Positions 37,328-46,918 of a stretch of 64,000 nucleotides of DNA are shown one piece after another. Under the pieces are notes generated by a model. The model did not search any database. It was not told the DNA's origin and saw nothing but the letters and a program-made list of their open reading frames with translations. Source of the DNA: Nitrosopumilus sp. (GTDB taxonomy: Archaea; Thermoproteota; Nitrososphaeria; Nitrososphaerales; Nitrosopumilaceae); the NCBI GenBank assembly GCA_029862745.1, contig JAOTWS010000006.1, positions 61,410-125,409 on the forward strand. The letters are read 5' to 3'. How positions within the stretch are numbered: position 1 is the first letter of the stretch; every line of letters begins with the position of its first letter. The position numbers and the translations under genes are program-made.

Positions 37328-38035
37328 TTGGACCCATTAGTGCGTTTCAAAGATGCGTATTCAAAAGGAATCATTCCTGCTGACGCTTATGAGCTTGTTC
37401 TAAAACGCTTTCCTATTGTCCTATCTGGAATAAAAAGAATCGAAAAAGCATCCGGGGTTCAATACCCAGTAGCTTATGTGGAACCATCACTTGTAATTTC
37501 ATCGGATAATCCAAATTCGTATGAGTATGGTATCTTATTTGCCAGGACTATTCCAATTATGATTGAAGAAAAATTTCAGGTAGTAATTCAGATTTCAGCT
37601 CCTTTGATTGCTTACGGTCTTAAAGGAACAATACATGCGATTTTAGCACATGAGTTTCTTCATTTTCTTGATTTGATGAGAAAAATTTCAAAAATGGAAT
37701 TAATTTCTGATGAAATTTCTGGAAATTTATTTGAGAATGCATATAGTGATGAAACTAGGTTATTTGAACCACGAGCTGTTTTTAATGATCGTACTTTGTT
37801 ACAACACATTACAAAAAAATTCCCTGCAGGATTTCGTGATTATAAGCTAGAAGATAAAGTGATAAAATTTTGGGTTAAGAGAGATCTTCCAAAATCCAAT
37901 ATTTCTTTAGATACAAACACTGTAAGATTATCTGCAGAATCTCTTTCTAAAATTAAATTAGATCCTGCATTTATTTTAAAAATCCAACAACTAGAAAAAA
38001 GAAGTACTAAAATCCATAAAAAGCGATTGTATTAA
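37328..38035 (+). CDS. HExxH-motif putative metalloprotein
   Basis: 235 residues from TTG 37328. HEFLHFLDLM (about 113-122) is an HExxH zinc-site helix, preceded by GLKGTIHAILA, as in zincin metallopeptidases. A third ligand might be a later Glu or His (LFEPRAV region). No signal peptide, so cytosolic. No named family recognised. The C-terminus is basic. Confidence 0.6.
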   Translation: MDPLVRFKDAYSKGIIPADAYELVLKRFPIVLSGIKRIEKASGVQYPVAYVEPSLVISSDNPNSYEYGILFARTIPIMIEEKFQVVIQISAPLIAYGLKGTIHAILAHEFLHFLDLMRKISKMELISDEISGNLFENAYSDETRLFEPRAVFNDRTLLQHITKKFPAGFRDYKLEDKVIKFWVKRDLPKSNISLDTNTVRLSAESLSKIKLDPAFILKIQQLEKRSTKIHKKRLY

Positions 38036-38122
38036 TTTATTTTTATTTAGGTTAATAATAAATTTTAATTGCAAACAGAAGGATTTGAAAACAAGATAGT
38101 GTATATTATTACTTAGAGAATA

Positions 38123-38296
38123 TTACTGAATAAACTCTGTGAGTCCACATTTTCCACATGTGTGTCTATCTTTGTGTTCGGACATGTATACTCCTTTTCC
38201 GCATCTTGAGCAAATTTTTCTAATTCTTGTTAATTTGTCTCCGTCAACTTTAAAATATTTGTAAACATTAGGACTAGAGCCTTTCTTTCCAGCCAT
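38123..38296 (-). CDS. rps27ae: Ribosomal protein eS31 (S27Ae)
   Basis: 57 residues: basic start [16 protein letters not shown], then zinc ribbon [22 protein letters not shown] and the end GLTEFIQ. These are typical of archaeal S27Ae. Its ATG overlaps the stop of eS24 by one base (TAATG). Confidence 0.94.
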   Translation of the reverse strand: MAGKKGSSPNVYKYFKVDGDKLTRIRKICSRCGKGVYMSEHKDRHTCGKCGLTEFIQ

Positions 38297-38703
38297 TATT
38301 CTGTTTTCTCCCCTTCTTCTTCTTTTGCTGGTGATTCTTCAGTGGCAGCTGTCTCTTTTGCTGCTGCTGCGTCTTTTTCTGCGGTCTCTTTTGCGGCAGC
38401 CTCTGCTTCTGCAATTTTTGCTTTTATCTTTTCTAGTCTTGAGAATATAGTAGGATTAACATGTTTTTTTGCTAATGCTTCATCATTGTAAACATAAAAA
38501 GTTCCGGTAACTAGGGATTTACCTACTTGGGTTTTTAGGTTAATTGGAATCACGACTTTACCGTCAAGTTTGAATTCTTTTGTAATCATGTCTGCTGCTT
38601 CTAGGGTTTTGAGTTTACCACCTAATCCAGCAAAATTACATGTAATCTCCCTTCTGGATAGAAAGGTATTATCCACATCTGTAATTGTCTGAATGATAGA
38701 CAT
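38296..38703 (-). CDS. rps24e: Ribosomal protein eS24
   Basis: 135 residues from the ATG at 38703. The core has [15 protein letters not shown] and [22 protein letters not shown], as in S24e. The tail (about 100-135) is an Ala/Glu/Lys-rich low-complexity extension. A TATA-like TTTATATG at 38728-38735 lies 29 bp before 38703. An upstream ATG (38730) would fall on the box, so the shorter start is preferred. Confidence 0.9.
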   Translation of the reverse strand: MSIIQTITDVDNTFLSRREITCNFAGLGGKLKTLEAADMITKEFKLDGKVVIPINLKTQVGKSLVTGTFYVYNDEALAKKHVNPTIFSRLEKIKAKIAEAEAAAKETAEKDAAAAKETAATEESPAKEEEGEKTE

Positions 38704-38727
38704 GTATCCAAAATCCTTTGTGTATTT

Positions 38728-38735
38728 CATATAAA
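38728..38735 (-). promoter_or_regulatory. TATA box of the eS24-eS31 unit
   Basis: CATATAAA on the plus strand, TTTATATG on the minus, about 29 bp before the ATG at 38703; consistent with leaderless expression of the ribosomal pair. Confidence 0.5.
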
Positions 38736-38786
38736 CCTTGATTGGTCTTGCAGAAGAAATTTAAGAAAAACCTATCAAATAATACC

Positions 38787-39347
38787 ATGGAACGATATAT
38801 GATTCATTTAAAAAATACGGATTATTCTCCTAAAAATTCTCGTGAACTAGTTTACAGAGCTAGAGATCTGGTATCTGACATGAATGCTTCAGTACGGATT
38901 GCCAGGGTTGCAAGAAATTTTATAGAATTTGATGTAGCTGTAGAAAAAAAAGATCTCGACTCTATGGTTGAAAAATTATCTGTTATCGCGCCAATTGATA
39001 ATATTAGACATGTTGTAGAAGAGAAAATTGAAAAAGAACAAGGGATATCTGATGGTATTTTTTATTTTAATAATGAACGATTCTGGGAAAGTCATGAGGC
39101 CTTTGAGGGGGTTTGGAAACAATGCTTTGGTAGAGAAAAAGAACTAGTGCAAGGAATAATCTTAATGGCAGTTGCATTTGCTCATGCTCAAAAAAATGAT
39201 ATCAGTATTGGAATAGGAATGCTCAGAAGAGTTTTGGATAAACTAGGAACATCGCCATCTACATATCATTCAATTGATATTGATAGAATAAGAAACAAGG
39301 CCATCGAAATGCAACAAGCAGATAACTTGACTATATTTGAGATTTAA
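38787..39347 (+). CDS. DUF309-family protein with N-terminal alpha/beta domain
   Basis: 186 residues from ATG 38787 (the frame is open to 38742). Residues about 85-185 carry the DUF309 signature FNNERFWESHEAFEGVWK and GIILMAVAFAHAQKND, a helical fold of unknown function. The first 80 residues form a small alpha/beta domain ending IRHVVEEKIEKEQG. It converges with the phosphoglycerate mutase gene, with a 17-bp overlap. Confidence 0.8.
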   Translation: MERYMIHLKNTDYSPKNSRELVYRARDLVSDMNASVRIARVARNFIEFDVAVEKKDLDSMVEKLSVIAPIDNIRHVVEEKIEKEQGISDGIFYFNNERFWESHEAFEGVWKQCFGREKELVQGIILMAVAFAHAQKNDISIGIGMLRRVLDKLGTSPSTYHSIDIDRIRNKAIEMQQADNLTIFEI

Positions 39348-40665
39348 TTAATTCAAGAGCTTTAGCTACTACTTCTGCACCTTGAAGCAAACCTATACTT
39401 CCTTTCTTTGCTTGCTGCTCAGTCATTCTTGTAGTTCCATCTTTTTTGATAAAGTCTCCTGAAACTAAAATTGGGACAGGATCATCACTATGTCCTTTAT
39501 TAATACAAGGCGTAGAGTGATCAGCAGAAATTACAATTGCAACTTTACTTGAATCAATATTTTCAACAAGAGTTTTAAAAAATCTTTGATCAATCTCTTC
39601 TATGTTTTTCATCTTGCCTATGGCATCCCCATCATGACCAAATTCATCAGGTCCTTTTAGATGCACATATATGGAATTTTGAGTTTCCATTGCTTTTGCA
39701 GCAACTTTAGCTTTTTCCTCATAATCTGTTAATCCGCCTGCTTCAAATGCTTTCATCTTTAGAACTTCTGAAATTCCAAGCTCGACGGGCATATCTACTA
39801 TACATGAAAAATTCATACTATATTTTTCATTAATTGGAATCACATCAGGGTATTTGTTTCCCGCATCTCGGAGTAAAATGCAACTAAGTTCCTTTTTGTT
39901 CTGTGCTTTTCTTTTTTTATTAATTTCACTTTCCTTCATTATTTTAATTGCATTTTCTGAAAATTCATTTACTAAATTTGCAGTAAATTTGGATTCTTTG
40001 GTGTCTGTAAGGGGTAAACATTTTTCAATCTTTAAAAAATCACCAACAGTTTTTGCTACTCCCATGCCTCCAATATTGCTGTAAGCTGGGTCTGTGTTGG
40101 TAATTTTTGATGATAATTGTGAATTACTTCTAATTCTAACTGTAACCCTATGTCCAATTGTTGGAGATACTATTACAGATGTATCTGGACTTGAAAAAGT
40201 AATTTTTTCTTCAATTTCTTTTGCAATTCCATATGCATCTTCTTTTTCAATATTTCTTCCTGCTCGTCTGTCTATGATTAGACCTTCCTCATCTAATGTA
40301 GAATAATTTCCTCTTAATGCTAAATCTCCATCTTTAAAGTCAATGCCAATTCCTATTGCCTCAATAACGCCTCTACCTACATACTCTGCATGGTCGAACT
40401 TGTATCCAAGCATATTGAATACCGCAATGTCAGATTCAGGAGCTATCCCTTTTCCAACTGAGATAACTTCACCTATAGCACCATTACTGGCAATTTTATC
40501 TAATATTGGCGTATTTGCAGCTTCTAATGGGGTTTTTCCATCTAAATCAGGATGCGGAAGATCTCCAACTCCATCTAAAAGAACATAGATCATGTGAATA
40601 TCAGAATTATCCATTAAGACTCTGTTTACTTCAGATCGAATTCTCTCTTTTAAATCTTGCAACAA
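39331..40665 (-). CDS. apgM: Cofactor-independent phosphoglycerate mutase (archaeal type)
   Basis: 444 residues of the alkaline-phosphatase superfamily. It interconverts 3- and 2-phosphoglycerate. The N-terminal metal site LLDGVGDLPHPDLDGKTPLEAANTP and the C-terminal metal motifs DEFGHDGD and SADHSTPC are present. Its place is central glycolysis/gluconeogenesis. Confidence 0.93.
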   Translation of the reverse strand: MLQDLKERIRSEVNRVLMDNSDIHMIYVLLDGVGDLPHPDLDGKTPLEAANTPILDKIASNGAIGEVISVGKGIAPESDIAVFNMLGYKFDHAEYVGRGVIEAIGIGIDFKDGDLALRGNYSTLDEEGLIIDRRAGRNIEKEDAYGIAKEIEEKITFSSPDTSVIVSPTIGHRVTVRIRSNSQLSSKITNTDPAYSNIGGMGVAKTVGDFLKIEKCLPLTDTKESKFTANLVNEFSENAIKIMKESEINKKRKAQNKKELSCILLRDAGNKYPDVIPINEKYSMNFSCIVDMPVELGISEVLKMKAFEAGGLTDYEEKAKVAAKAMETQNSIYVHLKGPDEFGHDGDAIGKMKNIEEIDQRFFKTLVENIDSSKVAIVISADHSTPCINKGHSDDPVPILVSGDFIKKDGTTRMTEQQAKKGSIGLLQGAEVVAKALELIKSQI

Positions 40666-40828
40666 TATTCATGATTAAAATAAAACATGATGATTTTTTT
40701 TAAAATCATATTTCTGATCAAAGTAAAAAGATCTCAATCATGAATACTAGTATACATTTAATTTTTGATTTTAAATTTTATTTGATCTTAGTAAACGTTT
40801 TAACAGTGACTGACTTCTAAATACAATT

Positions 40829-41845
40829 ATGGGCGATATGCGTAAAGATTACGTTTCTGAACGTTTCATGATTGTAACAAAAAAAGATGACAAAGTTATT
40901 GATCCAAAAAAATCACCATTTGCGCCTGGCAATGAATCTATGACAAATCCTTCTGTCTTGTCTCTTGTTGCAAAAGATGGAATGCTTCAGCGTTTACAAG
41001 ATAATGAAGATGAATACGTAGAGGGATGGGCTATTAGAGTTTTTGAAAGTAAAAACCCAATAGTTTCAATTGACACTGAGAATTCATACAGTGACAGACC
41101 ATTTTATAGTGAACCAGCATATGGCTATCATTACATTGTTGTTGCATCCCCAAATGAAAAAGATACTTTTGCAACAATTGATACTGAACAATGGTCAAAT
41201 GTTTTAGTTGTTGTTCAAGACAGATTAAGATGGCTTTACACTCAAAAGGGTGTAACATACGTTTCAATATATGCTGACCATGGGGAACTAGCAGGAAATC
41301 TAAATCCTCATCCTCATCTCAATTTATTAACATTTTCTACAATCCCACCAGTAATTGAGATAGAAGCTGAGGAATCACATAAAATTCTGAACGAAAAGGG
41401 CGTATGCCCTATGTGTCAAACAATAAATGAGGAAATTAGTGGTCCAAGGCAAATACTACAAACCGAGGGATTCATTGCATTTTCTCCTTGGGCACCTTCA
41501 TATCCATACGAGTTTTGGATTTCCCCTAAAAAACACACTACAAGCTTTTCAAAAATCACTCAAAAAGAAATCAATGATTTATCGTTGATTTTAAGAGCTA
41601 CATTAGGCGGCTTATCAAAAACTGTTAAAAACGTATCATACAATCTTGTTTTCCATCTTTCTCCTGAAAAGAAAAATAGCAGGCAAATCCATTGGCATAT
41701 TGAAATTTATCCAATTACTAAATCTCGGTCCGGATTGGAACGAGGGTACGGAATTTTCTTAAATGATATATCTCCTGAACAAGCTGCAGAAAAACTTGGA
41801 GCAAGTTCTAGGAAAGAATTAGCTAATCTTGTTGGAATTATCTAA
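40829..41845 (+). CDS. galT: GalT-like nucleotidyltransferase (HIT superfamily)
   Basis: 338 residues. The zinc-type CPMC (about 192-195), the AFSPWAPSYPYEFWISPKKH segment and the active-site His run in IHWHIEIYP match galactose-1-phosphate uridylyltransferases; an earlier HPHLNLLTF also fits. The true sugar substrate is unknown, since no galK/galE is adjacent. It might act in nucleotide-sugar recycling for surface glycans. Confidence 0.8.
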   Translation: MGDMRKDYVSERFMIVTKKDDKVIDPKKSPFAPGNESMTNPSVLSLVAKDGMLQRLQDNEDEYVEGWAIRVFESKNPIVSIDTENSYSDRPFYSEPAYGYHYIVVASPNEKDTFATIDTEQWSNVLVVVQDRLRWLYTQKGVTYVSIYADHGELAGNLNPHPHLNLLTFSTIPPVIEIEAEESHKILNEKGVCPMCQTINEEISGPRQILQTEGFIAFSPWAPSYPYEFWISPKKHTTSFSKITQKEINDLSLILRATLGGLSKTVKNVSYNLVFHLSPEKKNSRQIHWHIEIYPITKSRSGLERGYGIFLNDISPEQAAEKLGASSRKELANLVGII

Positions 41846-41887
41846 TTTTTTGAATGGTTTATTTATCAACTAAAATCTGTTAGAATC

Positions 41888-42328
41888 ATGGCAATTGAAA
41901 AATGGCTTGCAGTCACTAGTGTTGCTTTGTTTGCAATGTTTGCAGGTGAAATGATTTCAGTTTATAATTTTATGGCTAATGTTCCTGAAGATTTTGACTT
42001 TGCAACATCATTCACTGCTGATCCCAAAATATTGCAATTTATCTCAATAGGTGTTGCACCAGCTGGAATTTTAGCTGCAGTTGCGTTTATCATGTCAAAA
42101 AAATATGGTTCAAGAAAAATTGGTGGATTAATTATTGTTGGAGGGATAATTTTGTTATCAGGAATGTTGGTATGTTATGCCCTATTAGAAGATATTAAAG
42201 AAATTTACCTTACAGATTCAGTCAAGTTTATTCCTATTTTATTTATGGCATTATCCTTTGCCGTAATGGGAACTGGTATATACTTGGTCAAGAATATACA
42301 TACGCGCCCTAAGAAAGAATACTTTTAG
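41888..42328 (+). CDS. Four-helix membrane protein
   Basis: 146 residues with four predicted membrane helices (about 7-28, 48-68, 77-98, 112-133) and short loops. An acidic loop (ANVPEDFDFATSFTADP) follows the first helix. No recognised family. It converges with the acetyltransferase gene, with 4 bp of overlap. Confidence 0.65.
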   Translation: MAIEKWLAVTSVALFAMFAGEMISVYNFMANVPEDFDFATSFTADPKILQFISIGVAPAGILAAVAFIMSKKYGSRKIGGLIIVGGIILLSGMLVCYALLEDIKEIYLTDSVKFIPILFMALSFAVMGTGIYLVKNIHTRPKKEYF

Positions 42329-42762
42329 ATGTGATCGAATCTTAATTCATTTGCAATATTTTTGAACCCTATTTTTTCATAAAATGGTTTTATCTCATCA
42401 GTACAAGCCAAAATTGTCTTGTAACAGCCCCGATTCTTTGCATATTCTAAAACATATTTTATAATTTTTTCTCCTATTTTTTTACCTTGGAATTTATTAT
42501 CTACTACAACATCTTCTATATGGCCAACTATTCCACCGGCATGAATGAATTTTTGTTCAATTAGGAGAGTTGTCGCTCCAACTATTTTCCCATCTAATTC
42601 TGCAACTACTATAACATGATCAGGATTAGAGTTAATTTTATCAAAAATCTCGTTTGCTTTATTTTTGTCAATGCTGCTTGTTCGTTTTAAAGAATCTAAG
42701 GAAGTAAGAAATCCATTCCAGAGATCCTCTTTTCTTAATTCTCTTATGATTAAATTATTCAT
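42325..42762 (-). CDS. gna1: GNA1-like GNAT acetyltransferase (glucosamine-phosphate N-acetyltransferase)
   Basis: 145 residues. The sequence VGATTLLIEQKFIHAGGIVGHIEDVVVDNKFQGKKIG is the GNA1 signature of eukaryotes (EQKFIH, GHIEDVVV), followed by the GCYKTILAC...FYEKIGF end. GNA1 makes GlcNAc-6-P from GlcN-6-P and acetyl-CoA. The acetyl-CoA loop is degenerate (QGKKIG). Next to a sugar nucleotidyltransferase, it suggests UDP-GlcNAc synthesis. Bacterial and most archaeal routes use a bifunctional enzyme instead. Confidence 0.82.
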   Translation of the reverse strand: MNNLIIRELRKEDLWNGFLTSLDSLKRTSSIDKNKANEIFDKINSNPDHVIVVAELDGKIVGATTLLIEQKFIHAGGIVGHIEDVVVDNKFQGKKIGEKIIKYVLEYAKNRGCYKTILACTDEIKPFYEKIGFKNIANELRFDHI

Positions 42763-42770
42763 TTTTGTTT

Positions 42771-43472
42771 TCAGATCTTACCGAGTTTTTGAATATATTC
42801 TTGATATGCTTTTTTGTATGATAATTTATTGCCTATGTCTATGAATCCTTTTTTTGTTATGAAACTACTGATAATTCTTTTTTTATTCATCGCTTTTTTT
42901 ATCATATCATCCATTCCATAGGGTATGTTTTTTGGAATTAAATTAAAAACTTCAGGCTCCATAATATAACAACCCATGTTTACATTTGCTTTTATCTCTG
43001 GTTTCTCATTCCAACTTGTAACCTTACCTGTTTTAGAAGTTTCAATAACACCATATGGTAAATTAGTTTTGTATTCGTTTAAACTCATGGTTACAAATGC
43101 TCTTTTTGCAGAATGTTGTTTTATCATATTTCTAAGACTAAAATTAAAAATTGAATCGCCATACATACAAACAAAAGTATCATCGATAAATTCTTCAGCA
43201 GTTTTAAGTTGACCTGCAGTAGCTAATGGTTTATTTGATATTGCGTACTCTATAGAGACTCCAAATCTTTGTCCATCTTCAAAATAATCCTCGATTGTTT
43301 TTCTAAGATAACTTACACACAAAACGATTGATTTGACTCCGTTTTTTCTTGTCCAATCAATCAGATGCTCCAGAATTGGTTTTTCACCTAAGGGTAACAT
43401 TGGTTTTGGAAGAAATGTAGTGTATGGTTGAAGCCTAGTACCTAATCCTCCAGCAAGAATCACGGCTTTCAT
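42771..43472 (-). CDS. Sugar-1-phosphate nucleotidyltransferase
   Basis: 233 residues. The N-terminal signature AVILAGGLGTRLQPYTTFLPKPMLPLGEKP binds NTP, and the metal-site D lies in CMYGDSIF. It transfers UMP or another NMP to sugar phosphate. Short form without a left-handed helix acyltransferase domain. It lies 8 bp upstream of the GNA1-like gene in the same direction. Confidence 0.88.
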   Translation of the reverse strand: MKAVILAGGLGTRLQPYTTFLPKPMLPLGEKPILEHLIDWTRKNGVKSIVLCVSYLRKTIEDYFEDGQRFGVSIEYAISNKPLATAGQLKTAEEFIDDTFVCMYGDSIFNFSLRNMIKQHSAKRAFVTMSLNEYKTNLPYGVIETSKTGKVTSWNEKPEIKANVNMGCYIMEPEVFNLIPKNIPYGMDDMIKKAMNKKRIISSFITKKGFIDIGNKLSYKKAYQEYIQKLGKI

Positions 43473-43521
43473 AAATCATATTTGATGTGTGATTATTTAT
43501 GTTCAAGGATAGATCTTGATT

Positions 43522-44820
43522 TTAAATTATTTTTAAAATTTTTTCTATTATGTCATTTGGATTTTTTCCAAAAATTATGATCATTGGTTCTTTTCCAAAA
43601 TCACCTTTATGAAAAATTATGTCTGGAGTATTTTTTAAATCCTTAATGGCTTGCTTTATTCCCCATTCTATTGATGAGCCACTACTTTTCACATTTCTAG
43701 GCTCTTGAATTCGATCATAACTTGAAATCACTAATTTTGATTTTTTGATTTTTAAGATAGTTGAGTTTTGATATTTTAGATTAATTGCAGACCTTAACTC
43801 AGGATATTTTTTACTAATTGTAAGCAGTGCAGTTGCAACATGCTTTGAACCTCCATAACTAAGATTTCCAGCCACTGTAACTTCATTTCCAGTCTTAACT
43901 ATTCTTCCAGATATACCCAAAATATCATTTATTGATTTTGGGTTTTCTTTTGAATATACAAAATTTGTTTGGCATTCTGGAATATTTTTATGAATATTTT
44001 TAATTTCTACAAAGGTATCAATTGCAATTAGTAACTCTAGATTAATTCTGTCTTTTTCTTGAATATTTGTAACTGAAATTCCTTTTCCAATTTTTTCGGC
44101 ATTTTTTATTGATTTGTATGTAAATTCTTTAGCAAATTTTACTGATTCCTGTATGCTTTTGTTTTTTGCAAGAGCAAAAAGCATCGCCGCTGAATAATTA
44201 CAACCACTACCATGGTTATTTCTGGCAATAAAATCTCCTGAAATAGAATAATTCCGTGTATTTTCAAAAATAAAATCTGTGATCTTATTGTTTTTTCCTC
44301 TAATGCCAGTGATTACTACATTCTTTGCTCCCATTTTTTGGATGATTTTTCCAATTTTTCTAAAAGAATTTTTTGAATTGATCTTAGTTTTGGATAATAT
44401 TTCTGCCTCAAATTCGTTTGGTGTTATTATTGTTGCAAGTGGGATTATGTATTTTTGAAAGTCTTTGATTGCTAATTTCTCAATTAACAATCCACCAGTA
44501 GTTGATTTTATTACCGGATCAACAACTATTGGAATTTTTGATTTCTTTAATTTTTGATAGAGAATTTTGATAATTTGAGAATTAAACACCATTCCAATTT
44601 TTATTCCATCAATTTTAAAATCTGTTAATATTGAATCTAATTGATTTCTCAGAATTTTCTGAGAAACTGGTTCAATCATTCCAAAAGTTGATGTGTTTTG
44701 ACCTGTAATAGCTGTGATTACAGTCAATCCATAGACATTGAGTGAAAAAAATGTTTTGATATCGCTTTGAATTCCTGCACCTGATGAAGGATCAGATCCG
44801 CCTATGGAAAGTAAATTCAT
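43522..44820 (-). CDS. thiDN: ThiD-ThiN fusion: HMP-P kinase and thiamine-phosphate synthase
   Basis: 432 residues. The N-terminal ThiD half (about 1-255) begins NLLSIGGSDPSSGAGIQSDI and carries the ribokinase-type GSGCNYSAA motif. The C-terminal ThiN half (about 265-432) includes GISGRIVKTGNEVTVAGNLSYGGSKHVATALLTI. It phosphorylates HMP-P and couples it to thiazole phosphate. Typical archaeal fusion replacing ThiE. Divergent from the small zinc-ribbon gene near thiC. Confidence 0.92.
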   Translation of the reverse strand: MNLLSIGGSDPSSGAGIQSDIKTFFSLNVYGLTVITAITGQNTSTFGMIEPVSQKILRNQLDSILTDFKIDGIKIGMVFNSQIIKILYQKLKKSKIPIVVDPVIKSTTGGLLIEKLAIKDFQKYIIPLATIITPNEFEAEILSKTKINSKNSFRKIGKIIQKMGAKNVVITGIRGKNNKITDFIFENTRNYSISGDFIARNNHGSGCNYSAAMLFALAKNKSIQESVKFAKEFTYKSIKNAEKIGKGISVTNIQEKDRINLELLIAIDTFVEIKNIHKNIPECQTNFVYSKENPKSINDILGISGRIVKTGNEVTVAGNLSYGGSKHVATALLTISKKYPELRSAINLKYQNSTILKIKKSKLVISSYDRIQEPRNVKSSGSSIEWGIKQAIKDLKNTPDIIFHKGDFGKEPMIIIFGKNPNDIIEKILKII

Positions 44821-44932
44821 AAAATTTTGTTGTTTTCTGTACTAATCTATTTTTCTTTCAAATTAATAATTCAGTTGAGTTTTGATCGTTACCCACGATA
44901 TCTATTTTATACTTGTATGAATTAATTCATCG

Positions 44933-45124
44933 ATGGTTAGAATTCCAATAAAGCACAATTCTCCACCAGAAGTATTACAGTGTACTGTTTGTTTACTTCC
45001 CATGCAATATCAATCAATGAAAAATGGAAAATTTGTATGGCAGTGTTTCAAATGTGGAAAACAATATTTGATTTCCAAACACGGAGATGAAGATCTAGAA
45101 GAAAGTAGGAGTCCTCCTAGATGA
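44933..45124 (+). CDS. 63-residue zinc-ribbon protein
   Basis: CTVCLLPMQYQSMKNGKFVWQCFKCG: two C-x2-C knuckles 20 residues apart, a plain zinc ribbon, followed by an acidic tail. A TATA-like TTTTATAC (44906-44913) lies about 25 bp before the ATG. Function unknown. Confidence 0.6.
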   Translation: MVRIPIKHNSPPEVLQCTVCLLPMQYQSMKNGKFVWQCFKCGKQYLISKHGDEDLEESRSPPR

Positions 45125-45354
45125 CATATGGACCATGAAATAGAACTCCTGAAATCTGTGAATCATAAGATTGGTAGTTACATTTCATTGATTTGAGCCA
45201 AAAATTGAATTAAAAGTGAAATCAGTAAAATAAAATAAAACTTTGTAAAACCACCTTGAGTCGGGGTACATCGTCACGCCCATTGTGAATAAAGTTACAG
45301 AAATCATCTCTGAGAGACGATCTTTAGAAAACAAACAGAATTTGAGTTAATCGT
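45125..45354. other. Intergenic spacer, no riboswitch recognised
   Basis: About 230 bp searched by eye for a TPP riboswitch because thiC follows. CTGAGA occurs at 45310, but the other conserved TPP elements do not, so none is called. Confidence 0.4.
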
Positions 45355-45477
45355 TTATTCTGATGACTGGGTTGCACATTCAAAAGAACAAAAACTATCT
45401 TTAATACTGTTAAATTCTCTACCACAATGAATGCATTCTCTATTTGCTCTCATACAGTAAACTAGTAATTCTTGCAT
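45355..45477 (-). CDS. 40-residue Cys-rich microprotein
   Basis: MQELLVYCMRANRECIHCGR with later FCSFEC: C-x2-C and C-x3-C pairs 12 residues apart, like a small treble-clef zinc finger. It is divergent from thiC, starting about 100 bp away. Unrecognised. Confidence 0.5.
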   Translation of the reverse strand: MQELLVYCMRANRECIHCGREFNSIKDSFCSFECATQSSE

Positions 45478-45583
45478 AAAAAAGTAGATCAAATTTATCA
45501 ATATAAGGCTAAGAAAATTTATCCATCAATTCGTTTGACGAGTTCACGATTGTTTAAATCAGGCAAAAGGATAGATAGTGTTA

Positions 45584-46918
45584 ATGGCTACTCAGATGAC
45601 CTCTGCTAGACGTGGGATTGCTACTGATGAAATGAAACAAGTAGCAAAAGATGAAGATGTTTCACTAGAGTGGTTAATCCCAAAGATTGCACGTGGTTCA
45701 ATAATAATTCCAAGTAATAATATCAGACCACAAAAAATTCATAATGTTGGGATTGGTAAAGGTCTTAAAACTAAAGTCAATGTAAACATAGGAACTTCAA
45801 CTCTAAATGTAAATTTAGAAGAAGAAATCGAAAAGGCAAAAATCGCAGTAAAATACCATGCAGATACAATGATGGATCTCAGTGATGGGGGAGATGTTAA
45901 AATGATTAGACAAACCCTAATGCAATCAGCTCCAATTACATTTGGGACCGTGCCAATTTATGAGGCATACAATTATGGTGTAGAAGTTCACAAAAACCCT
46001 TTGAATTTAACTGAGGATGATTATCTTAACGCATTTGAAAATAATGCAAAAGATGGTGTTGATTACACTACAATCCATTGTGGAATTACAAAAGAAATTG
46101 CCAAAAGAATTCTTAAAGTTCAGAGATATGGAGGAGTCGTAAGTAAGGGAGGAACTATTACTGCTGCATGGATGTTAAAACATGATAAAGAAAATCCTTA
46201 CTTGACTCATTATGATTATTTAATTGAGATTGCCAAAAAATATGATGTGACATTTAGTCTTGGAGATGCACTCAGACCAGGTTCAATTTTGGATTCACAT
46301 GATGAACTTCAAGTTCAAGAGATGATCAATATTTCACAATTGACAAAACGTGCTCATAAACAAGATATTCAAGTAATGGTTGAAGGTCCCGGACATGTTC
46401 CATTAAACGAAGTTGCAGCTAACGTGAGATTAGCCAAATCATTAATTGGCGATGTTCCCTATTATGTACTTGGGCCTTTAGTTACAGACATTGCATCAGG
46501 TCATGATCATATTGCAAGTGCAATTGGTGCTGCAGTTTCTGCAAGTGAAGGTGTTGATCTTTTATGTTATCTTACTCCTTCTGAACATCTCTCTTTACCA
46601 AATGCTGAGGATGTCAAAGCAGGATTAATTGCATATAGAATTGCAGCTCATGCAGGTGATCTTGTTAAAATTCGTGATAAAGTGATAAAATGGGATATTG
46701 AAATGACTGAAGCAAGACGTACTTTGGATTGGGAAAAACAACTAGCATTATCCATAGATCCTGAAGAAGCTGCAAAAATCCATAGTAGAACTGGGCAACA
46801 TCCTGGAAACAATGTTCCTTGTACTATGTGTGGCGGTGCTTGTGTGTACATGATGCTTCCACAGCAGAAAAAATATGAAAAAGAAAAAGAAAAAGAAAAT
46901 TTACAACAAATTGAATAA
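45584..46918 (+). CDS. thiC: Phosphomethylpyrimidine synthase ThiC
   Basis: 444 residues from ATG 45584 (a GTG at 45578 adds two). This radical SAM enzyme makes HMP-P from AIR. Seen: GTVPIYEAYN, YTTIHCGITKE, GDALRPGSILDSHD, VMVEGPGHVP and the C-terminal cluster motif CTMCGGAC. Shorter than bacterial ThiC at the N-terminus, as in archaea. It converges on the NUDIX gene with 18 bp overlap. Confidence 0.95.
   Translation: MATQMTSARRGIATDEMKQVAKDEDVSLEWLIPKIARGSIIIPSNNIRPQKIHNVGIGKGLKTKVNVNIGTSTLNVNLEEEIEKAKIAVKYHADTMMDLSDGGDVKMIRQTLMQSAPITFGTVPIYEAYNYGVEVHKNPLNLTEDDYLNAFENNAKDGVDYTTIHCGITKEIAKRILKVQRYGGVVSKGGTITAAWMLKHDKENPYLTHYDYLIEIAKKYDVTFSLGDALRPGSILDSHDELQVQEMINISQLTKRAHKQDIQVMVEGPGHVPLNEVAANVRLAKSLIGDVPYYVLGPLVTDIASGHDHIASAIGAAVSASEGVDLLCYLTPSEHLSLPNAEDVKAGLIAYRIAAHAGDLVKIRDKVIKWDIEMTEARRTLDWEKQLALSIDPEEAAKIHSRTGQHPGNNVPCTMCGGACVYMMLPQQKKYEKEKEKENLQQIE

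Noticed and set aside
45240..45577. TPP riboswitch before thiC
   Set aside because: CTGAGA is present, but the other conserved TPP-riboswitch segments and pairing stems are missing.
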